A stretch of DNA of 64,000 nt from the NCBI GenBank assembly GCA_959347315.1, contig OY365807.1:34961312-35025311 (forward strand). The letters are read 5' to 3'. The notes below the pieces were generated by a model. The model searched no databases. It was given only the letters and a program-made list of their open reading frames with translations, and had not been told where the DNA came from. Made by a program: the position numbers and the translations under genes. The stretch is from Bimastos eiseni. Its lineage: Eukaryota > Annelida > Clitellata > Crassiclitellata > Lumbricidae. Shown piece after piece: positions 35,901 to 50,900 of this stretch (positions are counted from its first letter, which is position 1; every line of letters begins with the position of its first letter).

Positions 35901-38900
35901 ACTTCAGAGCACAACAAAGGTTAAGAAATACCATGGCATTCAAAATTGTCACTGACTTGATCCAAACTTGTGAGACCATCAACTATTCCTTAATTTGTTG
36001 TATTTTGACAATACAAGTTTAAGATGATATAAATGATGAAAATATCAAAGTAAAGGCAAAGATGATGAAAACTATTATTAGGCTGTGTCCAAGTAAACAC
36101 TTAGTAAGAATGACATCTCATTACCACAACATACATACTACTATATAACTCTATAATAACCTATTAACCCTTACCCTCCAATTATTATATTAAAGGCATT
36201 AAAACTGGCCACTCACAATGGCCTCAGGAGTGATAAGGGTTAAGAAAGACAATCACAAACACGATAGCACATCAATTGTTTTACCTTAACCAGTTCAAAT
36301 GAGCCGCTGATTTCTTTGTCATGAGACAACGTAATAAGTGGAATGTTTGCCACTCCCAAATAGTGACTTTGATTTGGATCAGTCTCATCAAACACAAACA
36401 CTTTCAGAACCTAAAATATGAAGCAAAATCTATACTAAGTAACCAAAATACTTTCACGACACACTTCTCAAAGATTGTTAAATAATTTATCATTTCCTGT
36501 CAACTGTTTGATTTTCAAAACGTTTCTGAAGGCTGCAAAAATTACTAATTAGTAATTAAAGTATTATCGTTATTGAATACCAGTATTTAACATACCATTA
36601 ATGACAGGTAATCTGATCTAATACTTCACTCAGTTCCAGCATCTATCTATGCAGCACATATCAAATATCACTTCAGGTAAACATTACTCCAGAAATAGTT
36701 ACCCAGGGGAGAAATTATGAGTCTTTGAGAAGACTTAACTTAACTGCAGTCATACAGAGGTTATAAAATGAAATTAGTGATTATGCTTAATTGCAATAGA
36801 TACATTACATGATGTTATTTGTAAGATTCAACAAGAAGCATTAAAATAAAAGCACTTCGCCCGCTCTTTCTCACTGCGGTCTCATCGCTACCACAATTTC
36901 TTTCATCTATGAGCCTTTCTCATTGCCCTTCGATAGATAAAATACTGGAAAAGTCTCGACAGTTCTGCATTTTTTCCTGGCGCTCAAAGCCCACCACCCC
37001 CTCATCTCATCACTTCATCAGTGGTCAATCTCTCTCTCTTTCTGTAGTAGTGGATCTCATCTGTTTCTTCATCACAAGTCGAATCGACCACTGTTGCTTT
37101 ATACCTTTCAGCCTACTAGGGGATCTGTAGTGATTTGATCGGGTCTTGCGCTCGGCTGCTCACTCATCGGGGCTTCCGAAATTTGCCTTTTTCTTTGTAT
37201 ACATGCAAGATGTGTTGCATTGGCTGCCAGTGGCCCGCTGGATCTCAAAGCCCGTGAAAAGACGTTGAGTAGAGAAAGACTTTGTCCCCATGTCACCGTA
37301 TATTCCATGGGTTCACTTGGGAAGAAAGATATTAACGATTAATTATTGGTAGTTTTGTGTATACAAACCTGTGAGACAAGATACTTGTCTAATTCTGTTG
37401 TCATGTCAATAGGGAAGGTCTTCTGATCATCAAAATGTGGGCTATTACTGCTCTGAATGGTCTGTGTGGCATGATCAGTAAAGTCAAAGAACTGATATAC
37501 ACAGTATGGTGAAGGCTGAAGGTCTGAAACAATAATATACCACAGGACAAAAAAGATGTCAAATATCAAAGATATCAACTAGATCTAAAGAACTATCAAT
37601 TTTCTGGAACTGGAGACTTCTGACATTATGATTCAACAAATGTTGGAATATCTAATAAAGTATAAAAGTAACTTTACTGAAAACCACATGTCATGAGTCG
37701 TTCTTGAAAAAAGGCAAATTCATATAACGAATTGTAAAAGCAGTAGATGTCTTCGTATTAGTATTTGATTCAGTCTGTTTGCAAAAAACCCAATAATAGT
37801 AGCCTAATAAAAGACACAAATTCCACAATAGACAGCAGATACCTTTCCGACGAGATTCAACACCCGAACATCCAACAACATGAATGAGAAGCTGGTTGAC
37901 ATTGTTAGGAGCACGTATCCTAGCTGCATCATCAAGAGGTGCCAGTGTAGTCTGATCTCCTATCTTCAACAAGTTGCTTTCAACATAGCCCATAGCCTTG
38001 GTCCGTTCCTAAAGCAACCATAACTTCAACTCATAAGTTCCATGAACTTATATCTTCTGAAGAAAATAATCATTATATTACATACACAGTGGTCGATTGG
38101 TTAGAGCGGTCAGCCCGTAACGTTCAGTGTGTGCTGAGCGAGCGGGTTCGACCCTCGTCCGGGGAGTCACTGTGTAGGGACCTTGAGCAAGTCCTTCGCG
38201 CACAATTGTTCTGCAATTGCGCCATCGAGGAGTGTGTCTGCACGTCTGAGCAAAAAATGTTGGAAGAAGGACGGTATCAAAAATTTCGGTAATAAATAAA
38301 TAAAATAAATAAATATTTGGGTAATCCTGAGAAAACAAAACTAGTGGGTGTTTGTCCAGTAATTAATGCTTATTAATTCTTTAATCTGTAATGATCAATT
38401 CTTTTCGACACTGTGGGCCACCAAACGAACTATTCTCAAAGCTGAGGGCTGTACCAATACATTCAAAAGCAATAACTAAAATTTATTGAAAATTATTAAC
38501 TATATTAAAATTTAATACAATATCATACCACGTGGTGGTGTCTTCCCCAAGGACAACTCCCTTGTATAGCGTGGCTGCCTCTTTCAATTTCAATTTGTGT
38601 CTGGTGTAAATATTTGAATATAATAAGTTAATACTTTGAGTATTTGGACACAAATGTCCTAAACAAGATGATACAGCAGCATTCAAGCATTTTAACAATG
38701 ACAAAGTGTAGTGACAGCTTACCCGGTAAAGCCTTAGGGCCTGTTCCATTGGAACCCTCAGTCGAACCCAGTATTCCACTGTTCCATAATTGGCACCAGT
38801 ATCTCCTTCTCGAACACCTGTTCACACATTCCACTCAACTATACAGTACCATACATGTATACTAAAGCAAATCAGAAATGGTATCGCATTGCAGAAGAAC

Positions 38901-41900
38901 GCAAAGTTTTGTATACCAAGTCAGTAGGCCTATAATCTATGGATTTCTTGGTCATGACATGAAACAGTTACCCTAAAAGCCAAGATCTCTGGAATAGCCT
39001 TTGAAATAACTATGGACTTCCTCACAGTGAAGCACAAATTGACACAATTGCATGTTGATATTTATATACCGACTGTAAAGAATGTCTCAAAGCTGCAAGA
39101 ACATGCACAGGTGCACATGGTAGCTAAAGCGTAAAGCAACAAAAGGCAAAGAAAATAATTACACAAATAGTAGTTTTAAAACAGTATACAAAATATTTAA
39201 TAAACAATATTTAATAGATATAATATACCTTGTCGTTGGTAAATTTTGTGATTAAGATGTGTGTTAAGACTTCTAGGTATATTCTGGAGTTACTATTGTG
39301 ACAGGTATATAGTAGCAATAGTTTTGCATAGAATAATTATTATTAGGCCTGTAATATAGCTAGTAGCCCCTATACACACTTAAATGTTTATTAAGTTGTT
39401 CAGACTATCTGGTCATTTCAAAGAAGTCATTAAAACGACTTTTAAGTCACTACTAGAACTGTAGAGGTCATTATTGTTAATTTTAAACATTGTCATTATG
39501 ATTTTAAAAGTTGTTCTGATGACTTTATATTTATTATTATGACTATTTAAAAGTCATTCACAACCTTAAAAGTCATTACTACAACCTTAAAAAAGTCGAA
39601 GTTACGACTTTCATAATTGCTATTATGACTTTAAAACTACCAGTTCGTTAATTATTTTTCTGCACACTTATGTTGCTGCATGCCTTGGCTGTGCGCTTTT
39701 GCCTGCTCTCTTTTATCATGCGTGATTTTTTACGGCGTCCAATCCCCACGCAAAGTCTGGTGGCAGATTTAAAATGGTGCAACTCTCACAATCAACTGAA
39801 AATTAAGGAAAGCAAGTAGATCCAAATGAACAAATTCTAGTCACATTACACAACCTGGGGAATACTTGTGATTTCGTAGAAGAAGGAAATACCTGAAGTT
39901 ACATATCCAGTGACCCACAATAGCAATGAATATAATAGATGGTTTTTGAAAGCCAGAAACATATAATAATTTCAAATGTCAGTTACAGTACCAGTCAGTT
40001 GGATGGTACCATGAAGACGACCCTGAGACTTTTCAAGCAAGTCCTGCATCCTAATGTGCCCAGCTGCTACAGTGACATAGTCTGTACCGAACGACTGATG
40101 TAGCTCAAGCAAACAAGAGTCCTGACAAACATGAACATTGCATAACGTTCTGGACCAACAAATATTATCAGGAAGAATTTAATTCACAAACTTACAATCA
40201 AAGTCACTTGTGCTTAAGGGTCAAATATCAAAACTGTGACCTCTCCTTGTGCATTGCTAATACTTTGTAATTGTTCATTTAATAAATTGCTCAGTTGACA
40301 TAACTGGCACACAGTAAAAGCAATCTCAAGTTTTGGCAAGAAAGTGCTCAGTGTTAAAAGCATTCACTTGGGCCACACTGCTGACTGTTCAAATGTCACA
40401 GCCTAGACAAGAGCAAACAAGCACTGAACAGTTTTCCAACTTTGCACATTGCTTGGATGGCTTCGGAAATTGGAGCTTAGAAAAAAACAATTGAACTGGC
40501 ACTTCTGAGTGTCTTGGAGTCATAGGATTAATCATTTCAGATGTTCATTTCAACTTCAGTGTCGATCAGTGTCTAAACAGTGGTCTGTTTAATACTTGCT
40601 TTCTGATTTTTCTTGTATTTATGGTGAAAGGTAAGGATAACACACTAAAAAGCAGCTTCTTTTTAGATAATCTCTCCTGGATTTACGTTTTGAAGGCCTT
40701 GTTGGCTATGGTACAAACAAAAACATCATTCAGTGACTAGACAGCTTTTTAATTTTTTTACCAGTATTAAGTTAGTACTCATTGCAAGGAACAAACTGCT
40801 GGCACAGAATCAAAAGGATGGTCATTGATTGGTTCTGTACAAACTGTCAATACAGTATTCCTTATAAATGCTCTTAAACAGCCCAGCACTGTATACAGTT
40901 CATAACCAAGGATCCCTATGAACAGTCACTCACCTATACAAAACTTAGGCCTACAACTGAATCAATGACCTTTAGACTCACCTTCTGCAAGTAAACCAGA
41001 AAGAAGTCATCAACCTGTACAATATACTGTGAAGTGAAGCCATATTCAACCCTACAACAAAATGCAAAAATGAACAATCAGTCAATCATAAATAAAAGAA
41101 AACCTAAATTATTTAATAGTCAGATAAACAGCCCAAATATACAAAATACTCTCATCTTCCCATCTGAATGCTATCAATAATTAATTCAATAAGTCATATC
41201 TTACTAAAACTGAAACAGTAATTCACCAAATATTAGGAAATGCAGCAGAATTCTACCAATCAATTTCATGCATTTTTCTGCAGATAAATGCACTGCTTTA
41301 CTTGACTCGATTCAAACATATTCCGTCATCCTAGCTACAGCTCTGTGATCAGTTAAATAGCCATTCACACAGCACTTTCAAGAAGTCCTTATAGGTCACA
41401 CGTGCTCAGGAAATGCAAAAGTAGAGATGTTATCTCGACATTCCAATGAGCAGCTGCATTTGTTTCCCAGTCACTTATAGTAAACCTTCATTGTTAAATC
41501 TTTAACCATGAACCTCATTAGTTCTCCATCCATCTCAGTGCGCACTCGTCATTAAAGGGTTAAAGTGTCAAAGGCATCAACTGCTAAAGTATACACAACA
41601 GAGACACAGGAACAACAACAACAAAAGAAAATCTAGATAAGAACACAGCAACAACAACAAAAAGAGAATAAAACAGAGATAAGAGCACAACCTTGCAGAC
41701 ACAAAGGCTCATAAATGAATTAATTTAATGACCAATCAATCTGTGTTTGAATGAGCTGAGTGCTATATACAGATGATGATACCATATGACTAAGTTGTTG
41801 AGAAAGACAACCCAGACAGATGATTAAATAGAAGAATAAGTCGAATGTAACAGACCTTTGGCCACTTCCAATTGGAGTGCTCTGAATTTCAAACTCATAA

Positions 41901-44900
41901 AACTCCCATGTACAGAACACTCTTGGGTCGTTATCACCCAAATGCTTCAGTCCACTGGCACTCAGCTCCAACTGCACAAGAGACAACAACTTCAAATTAA
42001 TCCAGTCTAATGTAAACTGGAAACTCCTCCATAGTATAGTTATTGTAATGCATAAGAAATCATCAACTGTTCATCTCTGCTATTCTAAAACGACCATCCA
42101 CTGGACAGAAGAGATGCCTCTCTATACTCCTATTGATGTCTTGTGTGTCTATACCAATGTCTATACCAATGCACAGGGCATCAATCGTCAGACCAACAAC
42201 CAGATCACATTAACATAAAACAAATAGCTTAATGATCAACTTTTTGGTTGATCAGAACTAATAAACTGTCATTCATATTGTTATAATGTACCATTAGTGT
42301 TAGGAATCTCCTGGCCTTCTAAATCACATCAACATCAACTACTGAAAAACAATGTTACGAAAGAAATTCCTACTAAATTTACCATGCAAATCAACTTGCT
42401 GAATTAATACTTAAAGAACTTGATAGTTCAGTTATTCAGTTAGTTGCTCTTGCTTCTATAAATACATGCAATGAAACGTGTGGTACAGTGGCCGATTGGT
42501 TAGAGCGGTCGGCCTGTAACGCTGAGTGCGCGCTGACCGAGCGGGTTCGACCCTCGTCCGGGGAGTCACTGTGTAGGGACCTTGAGCAAGTCCTTCACAC
42601 ACAATAGCTCTGCAGTACAACTGCAATTGCGCTGTCGAGGCGTGTGTATGCACTTCTGAGCAAAAAATTTTGGAAGAAGGGCGGTATCAAATTTCGGTAG
42701 GCCTAATGAAACACAGACATCTAAAAATGATTATGAGCAAGTTCAGCTTAAAGCAGGTTGAAAAGGTGTCTTGAACAGTCAAATGAAATAGTGAATACAT
42801 AATATACACTGCTACAAAAGGACAGTCTAGATTTACCTGTCAGTGACATTTTTATATTTTCGATCACATATGACGCATTAGAAAATGCATTCTGTTATTC
42901 ATATATTTGTCACATTTAAAGTCATTCAGCATATACAGATAATAATATTGCAGGCTTCTTACTTTAGAAATATGAATCTCAAAAAGATTCTGTCCCAGTT
43001 CTAAGTGTAACGTCTCCTCCAGGTCATCTTCATCACTCAACTGAAACAAATGATATTCATTCAACTTAATCAAATACTAAAATATTATAATAGTACAAAG
43101 GACTATCTACCAGCACTCACATGCTTGTCGACTAGTCTGCAGACTCACCAATATTATATATTGGTGAGTACATTTAATAATGCACAAAATTACAGGTACA
43201 TTCACTGGCACATATTGTGTTGTGAGTGCCTATAATTACCAGGGCCTGATTAAATCCCCTTATAATCAATTTGGACCTATGAGGTAGTTAACTCTTAGGA
43301 CAGTACTCAAATATCATAGCATAAGAGACACCAAATTAACATAGATTATTAAAAACTTTTAAACAGATGCAAATATTGAAAAATTTAGAAAACCGAAATA
43401 AATGAATCAGAATTTTCAGAAAGGATGAAGACAGCGACTGGCAGTGACAGCCTTACTTGGTTATTATCCTCAGGCTTAATTCTGTACTGTCTGGTTCCAT
43501 AAGCAACATCCTTCAACTGAGCCTCCAGTTTCTAGAGATAAACAGAATGAACAGATTCGTTAATAAATATTAAATCTGAATGAACAGAAAATTTAAAGAT
43601 TCTCTGAAAGCAAATCAAATGCAAAGAGGAAAAAGAAGGTCACATAATGATTGCAAAACCAGCAACAAGTGTGAATCAAACATAATACAATTTTTTCAAC
43701 AACTTGCCAAGAATGATGTAGCAAGTTCAGATACAATAAACACGTCTTCACTGCAAAGAAACTGATGCACAACCATGATGGAAGTTATCCAAAAGCTAGA
43801 CAACCACTTCAAAATGAGAGGCTTGACAACACAATTCCAATTTTAGAAAGAAGTAGCAATGATAATAAACCATTTCACTGCTTGACAGTTGAAAATAAAA
43901 CAGAATGATCTCAGGGATCAACAGCTGGTAACTTAATTGCAGAAGACATAGATTTAAACTCAAGTGTTAAACTCTTATTAATATGACTTTACACTCAAAT
44001 GAACTGACTTTGGCTGAGACAAGTGACAGAGCAACTAACATAGTGTAACTACAACATGATTTTTAATCATTTCAACAGGTTTTTCAGAAGAATTCTTAAG
44101 AACTTCAAACCAAGACAGAGACAAGAGTTACCCGAATGCGAGCAGCACGTATGTCAAGAAGCTGAGCATATTCATCAAGCCGTGTCTTGTACTCTCTCTC
44201 GTTTTCTTCAAGCTTCTTTGTAGCAATGTCCACCTACAAAATGAAGAAAACAAAATCAATCACTGAATTGTCTGTAGAACAATGACACAGTCTCTCTGTC
44301 AGAACACAAAAAAAGACAAGTAACACATTCTGGTGATAAGTTGACAATTCAAAGCATCACACCTCAGTGTAAAATGAATAAAATCTGATAAACACCATCT
44401 GAAAAAACCTTACACTAGACAATCTTGCTTTCAAAATGAAAGGCTCAACAATATTATTCCACTTTATCATGTTTGATTCAAAACAGCAGCCAAGATAGTA
44501 AGTCATTTTACTGCTAGATATCATTGAAATATGCCTGCACCATATTGGGAGTTATTTTAATTATAGAATGAATATGGTTTTATTGACAATTAGATCTTAA
44601 TGTTCACTAAATTCTTGATTTTATCATAATTTCTTTGGACTGACTTCCATCTGATAGTCTTTGTTGATCTTATACTGAACAATAAGCATATTTCGTGTCT
44701 TTTCCAATTCGTTTATCGTTTCTGCATGTTCTGCTTGAAGCTGCTTCACAACTTTGTCCAAATCTACAGCATTCAAACACAAACAAAGCGCAAATGTGGC
44801 AGCACTCCATAACTCGCAGAGGGAAAGTCAAACAAACTGACGCAGTTTTGATCATAAAACAGCAAAGAAGTTACTACGAAGTTACTGTGAGGTCCTAAAT

Positions 44901-47900
44901 ATGTTGTCAATGAACAGATGACTTCCCTATGTGCTGGTCATCTGTATAGTCCATGCTATTCACATTTCATCTATGTTGCATATTTATCACAATTTTTTTC
45001 ATCCTCTGTTCTGAATGCAGTGCAAAGTATGGTGACCAGTTCACAAGAATTCACTTCGCAAGGCCAATAAAAGTAATCGTCTTTGCACGAGTTTATCCAT
45101 CCCAAATATTCTAAATGATCCACTCTCAGGCCCTATAATGTAGATGAGAGATGAACATGGGTCAACCTAGGTCAGATCTAGGATGCATTGCAGTCATTAG
45201 AGCCAAATTTGTCATTTGGCATCAACATCCACAAACAACAATGACATCATTAATGCCATTCATACAACATATTTATATGATGCGTGTGCAGTATATGAAT
45301 TACACATTTAAGATACTAATTTAAACATGCCAAATAGACTACTCTAATAAAAAAATTAGCTTTAACACAAAGACCAAAATAATGAATGGCAACATATTTG
45401 CAATAATGCTGGAGAAATGTTCAGGCTTGGTCTGCCACAAACTCTGTCTGGCCCAGCCCATGAACCAGAGTGGGCTGGGCCACAGAGGAAGGTCCAATCC
45501 GATGCTCATCTCCAATGTAGATTGACACATAATAAGTGAACAATTGGTCAGGTAAAGTTCAGCATTACACAAAATAGGTTTCTGCAATGAGGTTCTGAAT
45601 GACCAAATGCACAACAAATGATGTAATGCTCACCATTCTTGCAAAATAATCGAAAGAAACTCGGTCATGCTGAGTTTGCAGCGAGTCATATCAGCTCATT
45701 TCTTTTCACTTATATACTGGTAATTTAAAAACAATAAGCTACATTGTGATATAAAATATAATGAATCAAAGAGATTCCAAAACATTGTCCACAGCTTTTA
45801 CTGAGCACTTCTTAAGTTTACATTCTGGTAACAATTAAGAAGTACTTCAGTCAACAGTCATACCCTTGTGTTGTTCTTCATCAACCTTTTGGAGAAATTC
45901 AAGTTCAGGAGTACGAGACTGCTGTCTCTGCTTCACTATGACCAATGCCTCTTCGATTTCTTGCATGTTGATGGCACTGTCCTTCAGACATATAACAATG
46001 GTGGCATAAAAAGCCATTTAAAACAGTAAAATAGAAAAGTAAATAGGTTCATAGGTAGTACATAAGACAATTAGCAGTTGAGTAAATAAGTTAGCGAGTA
46101 TGAGAATCTAACTTCTGTTTCATACTGTAAAAGTGCATTTTCTGTGGCTTTACAGAGCTACAACTAAAGTTTTAAAATGTGCAAACAGCACATGATTACA
46201 GAATCTTTAGGCAAAAATTGAAACAGAAGCAACAGCAACCTAACGAAGAATGTATGAATTTACAAATGCATTCATGCAAAAATGTGGTTAATCAACATGT
46301 TCTAAAGATGCAACTTAAGTTCAGTTGGGAACATTTGTTACACAGCTGTTGGTTGAAAAGCGTGAATTTCTGCGGCAATATTTCCTGAGGGATTCCATGC
46401 TAATCATCTCGCATGCATTGATGAAAGTAATCAAGCAACTAAATATCTGTGCAAAGAAGCCCTGAATGGAATGCAAAGACAGGTCATTTAGGCTTTCCAA
46501 AAGACAAGTCTGACAATACCTTACTGAAGAACGACATCTTCTCCATGAGATCATCATGTTTCTGCTTCATTTCAAAGAATTTAATGCGCATCTGTTGATG
46601 TTCAGTTTCCAGCAGCTCATGTTTGTCTTCAGAAGACAACACATCATCTTATTACAATCTTGTCAAGCTGATCTCTCATGATTAAAAAATATCAATACTA
46701 TTTCTTAAAAGTATAGCAATACCAACGCCGATACTTTTACCACTGCTTTTTGATAGGCCTGCTGAATTTGCAATTAGCACACTTCGTGCATCAATAATTA
46801 TAAGGAATTTCCCACAGAATTGTTTGGGCCAATGGCAATGTATTTGAAGTAACCTTAAGACAAAGCAGTTTGAACACTCTGTGCTGACATTGCACTGGTA
46901 ATAATCTTTGTTTCTACAGACCTATTAATTTTCAATGTCAACTAACTTCGTAAACACTGTATAAGCGTTTTACAGGCCTACTTACAGTCATTTCCCCATT
47001 TCTAAAGTCCATCCATTCACACCAAAGATATATGGCCGAAAGAGGCAATTTCTGAAGCATAATAGTTTACTTCTCACTATTTCTTGATCACGACTTATTC
47101 AAGTGGATGAGAAACCATACAAAATCTGGTCGAGAAAAGTATTGGTATCGAGTATCACTGACAAGCTTAAAAAAGTATCAGTGCGATATCAGCAAAATAA
47201 AACCAATCCGATACTTACTGAGATATTTAAAACAGTATCCGTGATATCAAATATCGCAATACTTTATCATGATATTAATAGTTCTGACCCACACAACACA
47301 TTCCTGACACCATATTTTAATCAAATTCCTAAAAATTAGTATGTGACCAAGTAATTATGAGCATCTGGCTTGGCTCCACACAGAATAACAGTTGTTTCCA
47401 TCTCACAATCCCTCTGATCTAGGAATGCGTCACTCCTTTGCTCTCTTGACATCATCATCATTGTCATCATTATCACATTATCATCATCATCATCTGACAT
47501 CACCATCATCTGATATCATCATCAACAACAACACAACAACCTAACAGCATTCCCTTTTATCAATAGCAGAGCAGCGGATCATTTCCACCCAACATTGGAT
47601 ACATAGATAGATACGTGGACTGACAGTCATGCATCCGAGAGAGTCTTTAGAAGAAGAGCGAGTCCATTATTCCACTCCATATGATTTAAAAAGCACAAAA
47701 TGTGGTAAAGCAATGGTTAAGGAGTAAACCACCTAACTTGTGGTGTAATATCATCAAATCTTCTGTGGATACCAGGACATTGATGCATATAAATTGCATT
47801 TGACGAAGACATATCTCATTAGCTGTTCTTGATTCAGCTAATGACCTTACAAACCCAGAAGTCCCAGAAGACTACAGTAAAGTAAAGCAACTTATAAACT

Positions 47901-50900
47901 TACCTAGACTCAGTTTAACTTACTTGAAATATACCCTAAAAATAATAATGTCTTTAACTGACCTCTTTCTTCACTTAGTTTATCCAGTATTCCACCCTTT
48001 TCTCCAACATCTGCCCTCAGCGTTGCTTCTAACTGAGCGATCTGTACTTTGAGAAAGTTTTCCCGCTGACGCCATTCTCTTTCTTTTTCCAGATCGAAAG
48101 CACTGCTCACCAGTTTCTCATTTGCTTCCTTAAGTATTTGACATTCTCTTTGGAGATCAATAATTCTCTGCTCACTCTATAAGAAATTCAATGTACTACA
48201 TATTAGTCAAGTGGTGACTAAACACATCTTTTTTGGGGGGAGAAAATATTGCACAGAAGTAATAATTCATTGTTTAGCCAAACACACTCTAACCAGAAGT
48301 CAAAGATAAGCAAAGTTATAATATTGTTACAAGCGTCTATAAACGGGCAGCAGCTCGTGGAGTCCTGGTTTTGAAGGATTTCATGGCTTCACCTCATAGC
48401 CACGAACCAGCAGAAAACATTTCCTTATCTTGCATGAATCTCACACATGAAATGTTGAGCTGTGGTCACAGACACCTGCTGGAGTGATATGCTAATTATA
48501 AGAGATAATTATACATAACTTTAACAATATATATACTATATATATCTCCTTCAGGCGTGAATTAGTCCCTCGCAATGGAGGGATCAGTCACTCGGATCCT
48601 TCTTCTCCATTTGGCTCTGTCACACGTGTCTTCATTTTTCAATTTTAGAGACTTCAGGTCCTTTTGTACCATGTCTTCTCATCTTTTCTTCTGTCGTCCC
48701 CGACTGTGTCGTCCTTTGACATTCGCTTTTATAATTCTTTTAATGGAGCTTTCGTCCTCTCATCTCATTACATGACCATACCATCTCTTTCTGGTCTCTC
48801 GTATTTTTGCCGTAATATATGCCACTCCCAGCGTCTTTCTGATGTCTTTAACAATATGCAACCAACTAACTCTATGTTTGTTTTAAAATACATTAAAGTT
48901 CAACATGAGGTTGTACCAAACAGACATGCAAACCTGTTTTATACTATATACCTCACTGACTTGACGCTTGACAGTCATGTTCGTTTTAAGCTCAGACTGG
49001 AGTGACAGAACTTTACACTGTTCCTCTTTCAGCTGTTCGTTCAGAGACTCCATTTCACGAATTACTCGATCGTGGCTTGTCTTCATCAAATGCAATTTCT
49101 ACAATAACATCCAACATTTTTAATATCAGCGTCATTAATAATGATATAATAGAAAACAAATGTTGGTCTGTTTGTCATCATTCGAAATTTTCTTCCAACA
49201 TTGCTCATCAGGCTGCGTTATTCTTTAAAATTCAGACTTCTTAATATTATTTACATGTTGTGGGTAAAAGTTGACAGTGAAAAGCTTCTTGATTGAGCTA
49301 AGAAATACAGACTTTCCAAGGGCATATTTTGTACTCATGAAGCACTGAGAATGCAAAGCTTTTGTATAATGAGACACTCTGTTCATATACAGTTCTACAC
49401 AATCTGCATGTTTAAAAATTTTACTACCAAAAGAAAAGCAAATGCTCTACGCGTATGTTGATACCTCTTCCAGATTGCTATACTGGGAATGCAGCTGTGT
49501 AAGACTCGATGACTTTTCCTTTATTTCTCGTTCAAGCCGAATTCTGTCAACATTCTCCTGAACAGTGGCTCTGCAAAAATATTCACTAATCTTGAAAATT
49601 AACTCTCTATAAGAGAGTTAATATGCTTGATATTACTTGAAATACATAAAAAGCAAACTGAAGATTTAGTTAAATTAAAGCCACTGATGAAAACTGCTTC
49701 TTAGAATTGATTTTAAAAATGATAAAAATGCAAGACATTGTCATGGCTGTAGATCAAACACACATTTCATAGAATAGTAAGAACATGCAGCTTAAGGATG
49801 TAGCAATAGAGCCTGCACTGTAAATTCCCGAGAACAATCAACATCAACATTTAGTTGCGAGTGATAAACGCTATGAAAGAATAGCTGATGTAGAATATCT
49901 GAAGGGTAAATGCAGATTTTGGAGAAGTACCAATGTCACTCGTGGAATATCTCCAATAATCTACCATTTGGCAGGTGGTTAATACCTGTCCAGCACGCAT
50001 CTCAAGGCCTGAGATCTCATGGCACCACACCAGGCTCCGCAACATCTTCCATATCCAAGGTACTGCTAGACGATGAAGCATGAGTCATCGATGGCTCCTA
50101 TAATTTAATTCTTCCTCACCATCAGTTCCACGTGCTTCCGTAACTCTGAACTTCCTGTCATCTGTAAATTATGGTCATGATGGCCAGGCCCTTGGTGTTT
50201 GATGTCAGGAGGGAGTCATAGACAGCCTGTAAATAAGCTGCTCCCATTACTTTGCCTTAGTGGGTGCTGTGGAAATGTTGAGCTTAAGATTATAAACATA
50301 AGTAAAACGTAATAATCAATATTAATTATGCTTACCTTTGTTCATCTCCAAATTTAAGTTTTGTCTTCGTCAGTTCACCTTCAAATTCTCGTTCTTTGAT
50401 TCGTAACTGACAAATCAAAATGCATATGCATAAACATGCAAGCATATATATATATATATATAATGCATAATGTATGCATATAAATGCACATAGTGCTTAA
50501 ATTTAAATAAATTTCTTCATCAGCTATTTCAAGTACTAGATGCTTGCCAATACTATCTATGACAGTCAAAAACAGTTTGAAAATGTTTCACCCTATCCCT
50601 CTTCCAGCACTCTACCTTTTTGTTTCCATCCTTCCCACCTACCTCCAACTGTGTCCATATCGCGCCTACCTCCTTCCACCCCACCTACCTCCATCCACAT
50701 GTCCGTCCATCATCTCCCTCCCTCAATACCTCCCCCATAGCTTTGTTCTTTATTCCCTACCTAAAACTGTATACCCATCTCTATCCTCCCTCTGTCCCTC
50801 CATATATCCTCCCTTCATATTCCAAAACTCCATACACGAATCCTATCGTAGAAATCATTTGTACTTCAAAGAGCTTTTTATTCACTTTGATAATTTGTTG

